Source of the DNA: Stenotrophomonas rhizophila
GTDB taxonomy: Bacteria > Pseudomonadota > Gammaproteobacteria > Xanthomonadales > Xanthomonadaceae
NCBI RefSeq assembly: GCF_001704155.1
Contig: NZ_CP016294.1
Location: 3,407,501-3,471,500 of the forward strand
Length of the DNA: 64,000 nt
Direction: 5' to 3'
Shown: positions 11,476-20,211 of the stretch, piece by piece
Layout: each line of letters opens with the position of its first letter
Numbering within the stretch: position 1 is the first letter of the stretch
The notes under the pieces: generated by a model
Database searches by the model: none
What the model was told of the DNA's origin: nothing
The model's input: the letters and a program-made list of their open reading frames with translations, nothing else
Made by a program: the position numbers and the translations under genes

Positions 11476-11514
11476 CGCAACGGCCCCGGTAGAATCCCGG
11501 ATTCCGCCGGGGCC
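11464..11514. other. Two hairpins, one nested, between the ankyrin gene and the nuclease gene
   Basis: A perfect 8-base palindrome (11464-11481, loop GT) contains the ankyrin stop codon. Next comes a nested structure: outer 8-base arms at 11482-11489 and 11507-11514, inner 6-base arms at 11492-11497 and 11499-11504. There is no T run, so this is not a classical terminator. It could stabilise the ankyrin transcript end or sit in the nuclease leader. Confidence 0.5.
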
Positions 11515-11593
11515 ATCCCGCTGCGCCGTCGGCATCGCCAGTCGGCCAGATCCGGAAAAGGTCAGCGCCTGGGCGGATCGTTAGAATGGGCCG

Positions 11594-12409
11594 ATGAAAA
11601 TCGCCTCCCTGTTGACGTCCGCCGCGCTTCTGACCGCACTCACCCTCGTCTCCACCGATGCCCTGGCCTGGGGCGCGCAGGGCCACCGCCTGGTCGCCCG
11701 CATTGCCGAACCGCGCCTGACCCCGCAGACCCGCGCCGAAGTGGCGCGGCTGCTGGCCACCGAGCCGGGCGCCACCCTGGCCTCCATTGCGCCGTGGGCC
11801 GATGAACTGCGCGCCAAGGATCCCGGCCTTGGCAAGCGTTCGGCCGGCTGGCATTACGTCAACATCGGCGAAGATGATTGCCACTACGAGGTCGAGCGCA
11901 ACTGCCGCAATGGCAACTGCGTGGTGGAAGCGTTGAAGACCCAGACCGCCATCCTGGGCGATCGCAGCCGCCCCGATGCCGAACGCGCGCAGGCACTCAA
12001 GTTCGTCGTGCATTTCGTCGGCGACATCCACCAGCCCATGCATGCCGGTTACGGCCATGACAAGGGCGGCAATGACTTCCAGGTGCAGTTCAACGGGCGC
12101 GGCACCAACCTGCATTCGCTGTGGGACAGCGGCATGCTGAACACGCTCAAGCTGGACGATGACGCCTATACCCAGCGCTTGGCCGCGCTGAAGGCGCCCA
12201 AGGTGGGCAAGCGCTCGGCGATCGGCACCGATGCGGTGCAGTGGGCCGAGGCCAGCTGCCGCATCGCCATTGCACCTGGCGTTTACCCGGCCCAGCGTAC
12301 GCTGGCGCCCGAGTACACCGCCACGTACCTGCCGGTCGCCGAAGCCGAACTGCGCTTGGCCGGGGAACGCCTGGCGGTGCTGCTCAACGACACGTTGGGT
12401 AAACGCTGA
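11594..12409 (+). CDS. Secreted S1/P1-type nuclease
   Basis: 271-residue zinc-dependent nuclease acting on single-stranded DNA and RNA, related to fungal S1/P1 and to the characterised S. maltophilia enzyme SmNuc1. A signal peptide ends at Ala25, giving Trp26 as the mature N-terminus (LAWGAQGHRLV). That residue is an obligatory zinc ligand in this family. The conserved HFVGDIHQPMH segment near residue 140 carries further metal ligands, and NLHSLWDSG near 175 completes the site. It likely works in the periplasm or outside the cell in nutrient scavenging. The hydrolase gene follows after 9 bases. Confidence 0.93.
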   Translation: MKIASLLTSAALLTALTLVSTDALAWGAQGHRLVARIAEPRLTPQTRAEVARLLATEPGATLASIAPWADELRAKDPGLGKRSAGWHYVNIGEDDCHYEVERNCRNGNCVVEALKTQTAILGDRSRPDAERAQALKFVVHFVGDIHQPMHAGYGHDKGGNDFQVQFNGRGTNLHSLWDSGMLNTLKLDDDAYTQRLAALKAPKVGKRSAIGTDAVQWAEASCRIAIAPGVYPAQRTLAPEYTATYLPVAEAELRLAGERLAVLLNDTLGKR

Positions 12410-12418
12410 GGTTTCACC

Positions 12419-13219
12419 ATGTCACCGCACGTCGCCAGTTTCTTCCACCCGCACAGCAACACCTTCAGTTACGTGGTGCATGACCCGGCCACCCGGAAGG
12501 CGGCGGTGATCGACCCGGTGCTGGATTACGACCCGGACACCGACGCGGTCGGGTCCGGTGCGCTGCAGCCGCTGCTGGCGCATGTGCGCGAACTCGCGCT
12601 GGAGGTGCGCTGGCTGCTGGAAACGCATGCGCATGCCGACCATGTCAGCGCTGGGCGCTGGCTGAAGCAGCAGTGGCCGCAGGCGACGCTGGCGATGGGC
12701 GACGGCATTGTCGAGGTGCAGCGCACGTTCGCTCCGCGCTATGGGCTGGACGTGCCCACCGATGGCTCGCAGTTCGACCATCTGTTCGCCGACGGCGAAC
12801 GCTTCGATGTCGGCGCGATCGCGGCCGAGGTGATCGCGGTGCCCGGGCACACCAGCGACAGCGTGGCGTACCGGATCGGTGATGCCCTGTTCACCGGCGA
12901 TTCGCTGTTCATGCCCGATGGCGGGACGGCGCGCTGTGATTTCCCCGGGGGTGACGCCGCCCTGCTGTACCGCTCGATCCAGCGCCTGCTTGCCCTGCCC
13001 GATGCCACCCGGGTGTTCATCTGCCACGACTACGGCCCGGGCGGGCGCGAGGTCGCCAATGAAACCACCATCGGCGAGCAGCGCGCACATAACATCCACC
13101 TGCATGACGGGGTGAGCGAGGCGGCGTTCGTAGCGACCCGGCAAGCGCGCGACGCCACGCTTGCCGAGCCAAAGTTGATGCACCCGTCGGTAAAGGCGAA
13201 CATCCAGGGCGGGGCGTAA
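12419..13219 (+). CDS. MBL-fold metallo-hydrolase, persulfide dioxygenase (ETHE1)-like
   Basis: 266-residue metallo-beta-lactamase-fold protein. The metal motif ETHAHADH lies near residues 64-71, a second ligand His in VPGHTSD near 143, Asp in FTGDSLF near 161, and His in FICHDYG near 201. The N-terminal FFHPHSNTFSYVV and the length match the ETHE1/Blh-like branch, which oxidises glutathione persulfide to sulfite with a single iron. Glyoxalase II-type thioesterase activity is the alternative. It is probably co-transcribed with the nuclease gene. The stop codon lies in a bidirectional terminator. Confidence 0.82.
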   Translation: MSPHVASFFHPHSNTFSYVVHDPATRKAAVIDPVLDYDPDTDAVGSGALQPLLAHVRELALEVRWLLETHAHADHVSAGRWLKQQWPQATLAMGDGIVEVQRTFAPRYGLDVPTDGSQFDHLFADGERFDVGAIAAEVIAVPGHTSDSVAYRIGDALFTGDSLFMPDGGTARCDFPGGDAALLYRSIQRLLALPDATRVFICHDYGPGGREVANETTIGEQRAHNIHLHDGVSEAAFVATRQARDATLAEPKLMHPSVKANIQGGA

Positions 13220-13243
13220 AAACCGCGCAGCGCGTGGTTTTAC
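13216..13243. terminator. Bidirectional terminator between convergent genes
   Basis: Arms of 12-13 bases (13216-13228 and 13232-13243) with one bulge carry A and T runs at both ends, so each strand sees a stem followed by T. Both flanking genes end inside it: stop codons at 13217-13219 (+) and 13240-13242 (-). Confidence 0.7.
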
Positions 13244-13803
13244 CGCGTCTTCACCGTGTGCTGGCCGTGCACGATCTCGAACGTGAAAGCGTAGAACAGG
13301 CTCACCGCCACCGGCTCCACCCGCTCGGCATCGCGACAGTCGCTGCGGTCGGCCGGCGCGCGGCCTGCCGCGAAGTGGCAGACCGCCGCAGGCGAGTAGC
13401 GCCACATCGCCACCGCTTCCTGTGCCGCTTCCACCAGCACCCGGTTTTCGGCTGCAGCGCCGGCTATGCACTCACTGCGATCACTCACCGGCACGCTGCG
13501 TTCCACCGTGCCGTCGGCGCTCACCACCACCTGCAGGCAGACCGTGGTGGGCGGCAACTCCCGGCGCGGATCGCGCTCCCCCAGCACCGGGTCCGGCGCC
13601 GCATACAGTTGTGGCATCCGGTAGCCCTCGCTGGGTTTGAGCGTGTAAGCCTCCACCTGCCCTGACCCTCCCGTCGCGTCAACCCGCAGCCGCTGGTGGC
13701 CGACCGTTTCGGCCCGTGAATCCACCGTGGTGAGGCGGTCGTGGCTGGCACAGCCAGCCACTCCCACCACGAGCGCAACCGACGCAGGCAGCGGCCACCT
13801 CAC
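13240..13803 (-). CDS. Lipoprotein with TonB C-terminal-like domain
   Basis: 187-residue lipoprotein. The N-terminal segment ends in a lipobox (VAGC), with the acylated cysteine near residue 18. The C-terminal 110 residues follow the TonB C-terminal pattern: VCLQVVVSADGTVERSVPV, then a helix ending EAVAMWRYSPA, then a last strand SLFYAFTFEIV. Real TonB is anchored by a membrane helix, so a lipid-anchored copy is unusual. The start overlaps the stop of the M56-TonB gene by 4 bases, so the two are translationally coupled. Its role is unknown. Confidence 0.75.
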   Translation of the reverse strand: MRWPLPASVALVVGVAGCASHDRLTTVDSRAETVGHQRLRVDATGGSGQVEAYTLKPSEGYRMPQLYAAPDPVLGERDPRRELPPTTVCLQVVVSADGTVERSVPVSDRSECIAGAAAENRVLVEAAQEAVAMWRYSPAAVCHFAAGRAPADRSDCRDAERVEPVAVSLFYAFTFEIVHGQHTVKTR

Positions 13804-15038
13804 TGGCCGGTCACCGTTTCAGTCATGGCGAAGTTCACTGGAATGCGGACCGCGCCCGCCACCGCTTTGCCGTCTTTCATCGCCGGACGGTAGGTCCACT
13901 GCCGGGCTGCAGCGATCGATGCGGCGTCGAACACGCCCGGGTTGGTTGCACTGAGCACGCGCACATCGCTGACCCTGCCCTGCGCGTCCACCTCCACCCG
14001 CAGCACCACTTCACCGCTCTGGTTGTTCTCGAACGCGCTGGTGGGGTAGCTCGGCGGCGGCATCTTGTCGATCGTCACCGGGCGCTCCAGCCCTGCCTTG
14101 GCCGCATCTTCCTGCGCGAACTGGAACGGTTCGGCACTGATCGCCGGGCTGCCGCCGCTGCCGGCCTGGCTGGCCCAGGCGACCGCGCCCAGCCCCATGC
14201 ACAGCCCCACCACCAGTACCTGGCCGGTCACCCGCGGCAACGCGCTGCGCTTGTGTTCCTTCATCATGGCAATTCGCTCCTTCAACATCGGTTGGCTGCG
14301 CCAGTGGCAGGCCATGGGCGCAACCGGGTGGACCAACTGCGCCTTCAGCAGCGCGTTGGCGTAGAGCCGGCGCGAGGCCGGATGCGGGTCGACCGTGCGT
14401 GCGTCGCAGGCCAGCTCCTGGTCGCGCAGGAAGCGGCGCGAGGCCCACGGCAACAACGGATGGAACCAGAACAGGCAGCGCAGCAGTGCCAGCGCGGCAT
14501 TCGCCCAGTGATCGCCATGCCGGCGATGCTGGCATTCATGCTGCAGGATCAGCGCGCGTTCGGCTGCGCTGAAGCGCAGGTCGAAATCCGGGCCGACCAC
14601 CACGCGTGGTGACCACAGGCCCACCAGGGCCGGCAGGCCGGGATCGGCGCTGGCCTGCCAGTTGCCATCGCTTCGCCGGTGCAAAGCGCCCATGCCACGT
14701 TCGAAGCGACGCTGGCCACGCCATTGCAGGGTGCCGGCAAACAGTGCGCCAGCCGCCCACAGCGCGACCAGCAGGGTTGGCCACGGCACCGCGTCGGCCG
14801 GCAGCACCGGCGCACGCAGCGCGGCCCCCAGCGCGTGCACCGGCGTGGCCTCGACGAGTGGCGCGCCGGGCAGTGGCAACAGCGGTGCCAGCAGCACCAG
14901 CGGCAGCAGCCACCAACTGCGGTACACCAGCGGTGCGCCGCCCAGCCGGCGCAGCAGCGGGCGCAACGCGGCCAGCAGCATCGCACCGATCGCAAGCCAC
15001 GTGCTTGCGAACAGCATTCCCTGCAGCAGCTCAGTCAT
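13800..15038 (-). CDS. M56 (BlaR1-like) membrane metallopeptidase with C-terminal TonB-like domain
   Basis: 412-residue protein. Three N-terminal hydrophobic segments (residues 5-25, 40-60 and 85-100) precede the cytosolic M56 zinc peptidase part with HECQH near residue 167 and LACDARTV near 210. A further membrane helix follows near 275-290. The periplasmic end is not a penicillin-binding sensor but a TonB-like domain (GEVVLRVEVDAQGRVSDVRV, then ARQWTYRPAMKDGK). BlaR1-type proteins cleave or inactivate their BlaI partner, which is encoded just upstream with an 8-base overlap. The ligand is unknown, and no beta-lactamase lies nearby. Confidence 0.85.
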   Translation of the reverse strand: MTELLQGMLFASTWLAIGAMLLAALRPLLRRLGGAPLVYRSWWLLPLVLLAPLLPLPGAPLVEATPVHALGAALRAPVLPADAVPWPTLLVALWAAGALFAGTLQWRGQRRFERGMGALHRRSDGNWQASADPGLPALVGLWSPRVVVGPDFDLRFSAAERALILQHECQHRRHGDHWANAALALLRCLFWFHPLLPWASRRFLRDQELACDARTVDPHPASRRLYANALLKAQLVHPVAPMACHWRSQPMLKERIAMMKEHKRSALPRVTGQVLVVGLCMGLGAVAWASQAGSGGSPAISAEPFQFAQEDAAKAGLERPVTIDKMPPPSYPTSAFENNQSGEVVLRVEVDAQGRVSDVRVLSATNPGVFDAASIAAARQWTYRPAMKDGKAVAGAVRIPVNFAMTETVTGQ

Positions 15039-15399
15039 GGTCCAGCTCCTGGATCAGCTTCTTCAGTTCGGCGATGTCCTGCGCGCTCAACTCGCCGCGT
15101 TCGCTGAAATGGGCCACCAACGGCGCGACCCGGCCGGCGAACAGCTTGTCCAGCAGGCCGCTGCTCTGTTCGGCCACCCAGACCTGGCGCTGCAGCACCG
15201 GCGAGTACAGATAGCGGCGGCCGTCACGGCTGGCGCTGATCGCGCCCTTGGTAAGCAGGCGGTTGAGCAGGGTCTTGATGGTGGGCTCTGCCCAGTCGCG
15301 GTCGGCCAGGGCCGCCACCACCTCGTCGGCGCCCTGTGGGTGCCGGTTCCAGAGCACTTCCATGACAACGGCTTCGGCTTCGCTGATCTGGCTCATCAT
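15031..15399 (-). CDS. BlaI/MecI/CopY family transcriptional repressor
   Basis: 122-residue winged-helix repressor. The N-terminal MSQISEAEAVVMEVLWNRHP and the recognition helix region EPTIKTLLNRLLTKG (about residues 38-52) are classical for the family, and the C-terminal helices (from about residue 75) form the dimer interface. It probably represses its own operon and is relieved by the M56 protease encoded downstream. Two in-frame ATG codons lie at 15399 and 15396, with no clear Shine-Dalgarno sequence in front. The leader carries operator-like inverted repeats and is shared with the divergent CoA-hydrolase gene. Confidence 0.9.
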   Translation of the reverse strand: MMSQISEAEAVVMEVLWNRHPQGADEVVAALADRDWAEPTIKTLLNRLLTKGAISASRDGRRYLYSPVLQRQVWVAEQSSGLLDKLFAGRVAPLVAHFSERGELSAQDIAELKKLIQELDHD

Positions 15400-15437
15400 T
15401 TACATCCGTAATCGACGGATCGATTACGCGCGTAATC
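15400..15437. promoter_or_regulatory. Putative BlaI operator cluster
   Basis: Three half-site copies of GTAATC/GATTAC lie at 15408-15413, 15422-15427 and 15432-15437. They form a perfect 16-base palindrome (15422-15437), a 9-base inverted repeat (15407-15415 and 15420-15428), and a weaker TTAC-N4-GTAA at 15400-15411 beside the blaI start. This fits a dimeric winged-helix repressor binding between divergent genes. Confidence 0.6.
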
Positions 15438-15520
15438 CGTGTCCATGTCAAGCCCCTGCGTCGCGGTCCGTTCAAGCCGGAAGTGCTGTAATGCTTTTCA
15501 AGACTTTGCAGGAACGCCGA

Positions 15521-17470
15521 ATGACCGAGCATCTCACCGACCTGGACGCTGCCACCGATTGGCTGTTGCAGCGTGTTGACGGGCCGCTGCGCATCGGCGC
15601 ACCGCTGGCACTGGGCAAGCCGCACCGGCTGCTCAACGCGCTGTATGCGCGGATCGAGAACGACCCGTCGCGACCGCTGCAGATCTACACCGCGCTGTCG
15701 TTGAACCCGCCCAAGCCAGGCGGCGGGCTGGAGGCGCGTTTCATGGCACCGTTCGCGGCGCGCCATTTCGGCGAGGATTTCCCGCGCCTGGCCTACGCCG
15801 ATGCGATGGTCCGCGACCGCCTGCCCGACCACGTGCAGGTGGAGGAGTTCTACATGCAGTCCGGCGCGCTGCTCGGCTCATCGCAGGCCCAGCGCGGCTA
15901 CACCAGCCTCAACTACACCCATGCCGCCGATGCGGTGGCGCAGCGCGCGCCGCACGCGATCGTGCAGAAAGTGGCGATGCGGCCCGACGACCGGCGCCTG
16001 TCGCTGTCGTGCAACAACGACATCACCCAGGACACCATCGACGCCATGCTGGCGCGCGGCCTGCCGCGCCCGCTGCTGATTGCCGAGATCGATCCGCAGC
16101 TGCCCTACCTGGGCGGCTCGGCCACGGTGGATGTGTCCTTCTTCGACCTGGTGATCACGCCGCCGGCGCCGTATCCGGCCCTGTTCGGGCTGCCGCGCCA
16201 GCCGGTCAGCGATGCGGACTACGCCATCGGGCTGTATGCCAGCGCACTGGTCCGCGATGGTGGCACGCTGCAGATCGGCATCGGCACGCTGGCCGATGCG
16301 ATCAGCCACGCGCTGGTGCTGCGCCACACCGACAACGCCCGCTACCGGCAGATCCTGCACGCGCTGGACCCGACGTTGGCCAGCCACCCGACGGTGCTCG
16401 AATGCGGCGGCCTGGAGCCGTTCGAGGTGGGTCTGTACGGCTGCAGTGAGATGCTCAACGAAGGCTTCCGCCGCCTGGTGCAGACCGGGGTGATTCGACG
16501 CAAGGTGCACGATGACCTGGCGCTGATGGAGCGGATTGAAAGCGGCAGCACGCTGACCATCGACCACGCCACGCTGGAAGCGGAAGGCGAATACCTGCAT
16601 GGCGCGTTCTACCTGGGCTCGCCGGAGTTCTACCAGTGGCTGCGCGACTTGCCGGAAGCGGAATCCCGCGCGATCGGCATGCGACGGATCAGCGAGATCA
16701 ACCAGCTGTATGGCGGCAACGAAGCGCTGGAACGGCTGCAGCGCCGGCATGCGCGTTTCTTCAATTCCTGCATGATGGCCACCGCGCTGGGCGCGGCGGT
16801 GTCCGATGCGCTGGAAGACGGGCGCGTGGTCTCCGGCGTGGGCGGCCAGTACAACTTCGTGGCGATGGCGCACGCGCTGCCCGAGGCACGCAGCGCGCTG
16901 ATGTTCCGCGCGATCCGCGAGGACAAGGGCACGCTGCAGTCGAACGTGCGCTGGAACTACGGGCACACCACGATTCCGCGCCACCTGCGCGATATCTACA
17001 TCAACGAATATGGCATCGCCGACCTGCGCAACCTCACCGACGAGGACTGTGTGACCGGCATGGCGGCGATCACCGATGCGGCGTTCCAGGCCAACCTGCT
17101 GCAGACAGCGAAGGCCTCGAAGAAGCTGGCGGGTGGTTTTGTCGCGCCGGAGCATTGGGCACGACGCAATACGGCCGCCGCGGTGAGTGCATCGCTGGCG
17201 CCGTTCCGGCAGTCCGGCGCCCTGCCCGATTACCCGCTGGGCAGCGATTTCACCGAAGTGGAGCAGCACCTGGTAAAGGCATTGGGCTGGTTGAAGCAGA
17301 ACACCCAGACCCCGGGCGCGAAGCTGCGCACGGTGCTGGCTGCGTTTACCCAGCCGGCCGGCGATGGCGACGTGGTGTACCTGCAGCGGATGGGATTGGA
17401 TGCGCCGAAGACGTTCGGCGAGAAAGTTGAAGCGCGCCTGGTGCGGTTGGGCTTGGCGCGCACCGCGTAA
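15521..17470 (+). CDS. Acetyl-CoA hydrolase/transferase family protein
   Basis: 649-residue member of the acetyl-CoA hydrolase/CoA-transferase family. The N-terminal half contains the CoA-transferase fold, and the C-terminal half has the hallmark VSGVGGQYNFVAMAHAL near residue 440 and NEYGIADLRNLTDEDC near 500. Members hydrolyse acetyl-CoA or move CoA between acetate, succinate and similar acids. The protein is longer than the roughly 500-residue enterobacterial enzymes. The ATG at 15521 was preferred over 15491 because AGGAA sits at correct spacing before it. It faces the BlaI operator cluster, so the same repressor may affect it. Confidence 0.85.
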   Translation: MTEHLTDLDAATDWLLQRVDGPLRIGAPLALGKPHRLLNALYARIENDPSRPLQIYTALSLNPPKPGGGLEARFMAPFAARHFGEDFPRLAYADAMVRDRLPDHVQVEEFYMQSGALLGSSQAQRGYTSLNYTHAADAVAQRAPHAIVQKVAMRPDDRRLSLSCNNDITQDTIDAMLARGLPRPLLIAEIDPQLPYLGGSATVDVSFFDLVITPPAPYPALFGLPRQPVSDADYAIGLYASALVRDGGTLQIGIGTLADAISHALVLRHTDNARYRQILHALDPTLASHPTVLECGGLEPFEVGLYGCSEMLNEGFRRLVQTGVIRRKVHDDLALMERIESGSTLTIDHATLEAEGEYLHGAFYLGSPEFYQWLRDLPEAESRAIGMRRISEINQLYGGNEALERLQRRHARFFNSCMMATALGAAVSDALEDGRVVSGVGGQYNFVAMAHALPEARSALMFRAIREDKGTLQSNVRWNYGHTTIPRHLRDIYINEYGIADLRNLTDEDCVTGMAAITDAAFQANLLQTAKASKKLAGGFVAPEHWARRNTAAAVSASLAPFRQSGALPDYPLGSDFTEVEQHLVKALGWLKQNTQTPGAKLRTVLAAFTQPAGDGDVVYLQRMGLDAPKTFGEKVEARLVRLGLARTA

Positions 17471-17485
17471 CGCAGCGCGGACAAA

Positions 17486-17521
17486 TGAAAACGGCGCTTC
17501 CGTTTCGGGAAGCGCCGTCTG
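17486..17521. terminator. Hairpin terminator between convergent CoA-hydrolase and tkt genes
   Basis: Perfect 11-base arms (17491-17501 and 17508-17518) with a 6-base loop have a short A run on the left, which reads as T on the minus strand. It lies between two convergent stop codons and probably serves tkt best. Confidence 0.65.
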
Positions 17522-17542
17522 GACTACGTCGGTTGCTTGCCC

Positions 17543-19552
17543 TTACCTGGCCAGCTGCGCCTTCGCAGCAGCCACCACCGCATCGGTGGTGATGCCGAAG
17601 TGCTTGTACAGCGCTTCGGCCGGGGCCGATGCGCCGAAGGTGTCGATACCGATCACCGCACCGTCCAAGCCCACGTACTGGCGCCAGAAACCGGTGACGC
17701 CGGCTTCGACCGCCACGCGGTTGCGCACCGCGTTGGGCAGCACCGATTCACGGTAGGCCGCATCCTGGCGCTCGAACACATCGGTGGACGGCATCGAGAC
17801 CACGCGGGTCTTGATCCCGGCGGCGTCGAGCTCGGCCTTGGCGGCCACGGCCAGGCCCACTTCCGAACCGGTACCGATCAGGATCACGTCGGGCACGCCG
17901 CCTTCGGCATCGGCCAGCACGTAACCGCCACGGGCGATCTGTGCCACCTGGTCGGTGCTGCGCGGCTGGTGCGGCAGGTTCTGGCGGCTGAACACCAGGC
18001 AGCTCGGGCCGTCCTGGCGGGTGATTGCCGCCTTCCAGCTGACCGCCGATTCGACCGCATCGCACGGGCGCCACACATCGTTGTTCGGGATGTAGCGCAG
18101 CGAGGCCAGGTGCTCCACCGGCTGGTGGGTCGGGCCGTCTTCGCCGAGACCAATCGAGTCGTGGGTGTACACGTGGATGGCATGGGCCGGGATCAGCGCG
18201 CTCATGCGCACGCCGTTGCGGGCGTAGTCGCTGAACACCAGGAAGGTGGCATCGAACGGAATGAAGCCGCCATGCAGGGCCAGGCCATTCGCAATGGCGG
18301 TCATGCCGAACTCGCGCACGCCGTAGTACACGTAGTTGGCGTTCGGGTCGTCAGTGGCGACCGACTTGCTGGCCTTCCACAGGGTCAGGTTGGAGTGCGC
18401 CAGATCGGCCGAACCACCCACCAGCTCCGGCAGCAAAGGCGCGAAGGCTTCAATGGCCAGCTGCGAGGCCTTGCGCGAGGCGATGGTCTGGCCTTCGGCC
18501 TGGACCTGGGCGATGTAGGCATCGGCCTTGGCGACGAAATCGGCCGGCAGCTCGCCCTGCGAACGGCGGGTCAGCTCTTCGGCTTCGGCCGGGAACTGCG
18601 CGGCGTACTTGTCGAACTGCTGGTCCCACTCGGCCTGGCGCAGGGTGCCGGTACCACCGGCACGCCAGCCGGCGTAGATCTCTTCGGGGATCTCGAACGG
18701 GCCGTAGTTCCAGCCCAGCTGCTTGCGGGTGGCTTCCAGCTCATCCTTGCCCAGCGGTGCGCCGTGGCTGGATTCCTTGCCGGCCTTGCCCGGCGAACCG
18801 AAACCAATGGTGGTGCGGCAGCAGATCAGGGTCGGCTTGTCGGACTGCGCCAGCGCACTGTCGATGGCGGCCTTGATGCTTTCCGGGTCGTGGCCATCGA
18901 CGCCGCGCACCACGTTCCAGCCATAGGCTTCGAAACGCTCGGGGGTGTTGTCGGTGAACCAGCCGGCGGTGTTGCCGTCGATGGAGATGTGGTTGTCGTC
19001 CCAGAAGCAGACCAGCTTGCCCAGGCCCCAGGTGCCGGCCAGCGAGGCCGCTTCGTGGGAAATGCCTTCCATCAGGCAGCCGTCGCCCAGGAACACCCAG
19101 GTGCGGTGGTCGACGATCTCGTGCTCGGGGCGGTTGTAGCGCTGGGCCAGCAGCTTTTCGGCCAGCGCGAAACCAACCGCGTTGGCCAGGCCCTGGCCGA
19201 GCGGACCGGTGGTGGTTTCCACCCCGGGGGTTTCATGGTGTTCCGGATGGCCGGCGGTCTTGCTGCCGAGCTGGCGGAACTGCTTGAGCTGTTCGATCGG
19301 CAGGTCGTAGCCGCTCAGGTGCAACAGCGCGTACTGCAGCATCGAGCCGTGGCCGTTGGACAGCACGAAGCGGTCGCGGTTGAACCACTTCGGATTGTTC
19401 GGGTTGTGACGGAGATAGTCGTTCCAGAGGACTTCGGCGATATCTGCCATGCCCATCGGCATGCCGGGATGCCCGGACTTGGCGGTTTCGACCGCATCAG
19501 CGGCAAGGAAGCGGATGGCGTTGGCCAACTGGCGGCGGGTGGGCTGCGTCAT
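17543..19552 (-). CDS. tkt: Transketolase
   Basis: 669-residue thiamine-diphosphate enzyme of the pentose phosphate pathway that moves two-carbon units between sugar phosphates. The N-terminal [12 protein letters not shown] near residue 25 and the cofactor motif [13 protein letters not shown] near 154 are intact. The pyrimidine domain is marked by [16 protein letters not shown] near 405, and the substrate segment [15 protein letters not shown] near 460 is complete. The start at 19552 ([14 protein letters not shown]) matches the family; upstream in-frame residues look like leader sequence. It is a single gene with a terminator hairpin after the stop. Confidence 0.97.
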   Translation of the reverse strand: MTQPTRRQLANAIRFLAADAVETAKSGHPGMPMGMADIAEVLWNDYLRHNPNNPKWFNRDRFVLSNGHGSMLQYALLHLSGYDLPIEQLKQFRQLGSKTAGHPEHHETPGVETTTGPLGQGLANAVGFALAEKLLAQRYNRPEHEIVDHRTWVFLGDGCLMEGISHEAASLAGTWGLGKLVCFWDDNHISIDGNTAGWFTDNTPERFEAYGWNVVRGVDGHDPESIKAAIDSALAQSDKPTLICCRTTIGFGSPGKAGKESSHGAPLGKDELEATRKQLGWNYGPFEIPEEIYAGWRAGGTGTLRQAEWDQQFDKYAAQFPAEAEELTRRSQGELPADFVAKADAYIAQVQAEGQTIASRKASQLAIEAFAPLLPELVGGSADLAHSNLTLWKASKSVATDDPNANYVYYGVREFGMTAIANGLALHGGFIPFDATFLVFSDYARNGVRMSALIPAHAIHVYTHDSIGLGEDGPTHQPVEHLASLRYIPNNDVWRPCDAVESAVSWKAAITRQDGPSCLVFSRQNLPHQPRSTDQVAQIARGGYVLADAEGGVPDVILIGTGSEVGLAVAAKAELDAAGIKTRVVSMPSTDVFERQDAAYRESVLPNAVRNRVAVEAGVTGFWRQYVGLDGAVIGIDTFGASAPAEALYKHFGITTDAVVAAAKAQLAR

Positions 19553-19663
19553 GGTTCTGTCGGGGTCGGGAGGCTCCCGCTGGCTGCGGGCCACCCATTG
19601 TCCCACAGTCCACCGGGCGGGTCAGGCTGCCCGGGTGTGTGAAGACGGCTGCGGTACACCAAC

Positions 19664-19690
19664 GAAAACGCCCCGCTGGGCGGGGCGCTT
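19664..19690 (-). terminator. Intrinsic terminator after the small secreted protein gene
   Basis: A perfect 8-base GC stem (19669-19676 and 19680-19687) with a TGG loop is followed on the minus strand by TTTT. It lies 18 bases beyond the stop at 19709. Confidence 0.8.
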
Positions 19691-19708
19691 CAGCCTGGAC
19701 GTCGTGGA

Positions 19709-20128
19709 TCAGGCCTCGCCGGTGGCCGAATTGATCACCGCACAGGTCGATTCACGCTGGAACTTCTCACCGGTAGCGTAGCCACCCGGGGTCAGCTTGG
19801 TGACCATGACCTTGGAGGACGTCGCTCCCTGCGGGGTGATCACCACGTTCCACGGCAGGGTAACCTGGCCGTTGGAGCCGCTGGCGTTCTGCTCGAACAT
19901 CAGCAGGCCTGCTTCCTTGTCTTCCGACTTCAGGGTCAAGCCCGAGGTCACGCCTTCCACCTTGATGCGCTTGAACGCCACGTCCGCAGACACCGGGACA
20001 ACGTCCCAGTTGGTGAACTTGCGGCCCGCGAAATAACTGCCTTCCTGCTTGTAGTTCGGGCATTCCGACTTCGCGCTGGCATCGAACGCCAGCAGGCCGA
20101 GCACGGCGACCACCAGATACTTCTTCAT
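19709..20128 (-). CDS. Small secreted protein, function unknown
   Basis: 139-residue protein with a signal peptide (MKKYLVVAVLGLLAFDASA, cleavage before KSECPN). The mature part has only two cysteines, in SECPNY and ESTCAV, one at each end, suggesting a single disulfide. No domain was recognised. A strong Shine-Dalgarno sequence (AAAGGAGA) precedes the ATG at 20128, which rules out the longer upstream frame. It is a monocistronic gene with its own terminator, 83 bases after the symporter gene on the same strand. Confidence 0.8.
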   Translation of the reverse strand: MKKYLVVAVLGLLAFDASAKSECPNYKQEGSYFAGRKFTNWDVVPVSADVAFKRIKVEGVTSGLTLKSEDKEAGLLMFEQNASGSNGQVTLPWNVVITPQGATSSKVMVTKLTPGGYATGEKFQRESTCAVINSATGEA

Positions 20129-20211
20129 GAATGTGATTCTCCTTTCCCCGCACGACGCCGACCCGGCGCCTTCCATGCGCCGGGCCAGTATCCATGGCAT
20201 CAACCTCGCAT

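Noticed and set aside
13800..15399. A beta-lactam resistance sensor (true BlaR1-BlaI)
   Set aside because: The penicillin-binding sensor domain is missing and there is no beta-lactamase gene nearby, so only the protease-repressor logic is supported.
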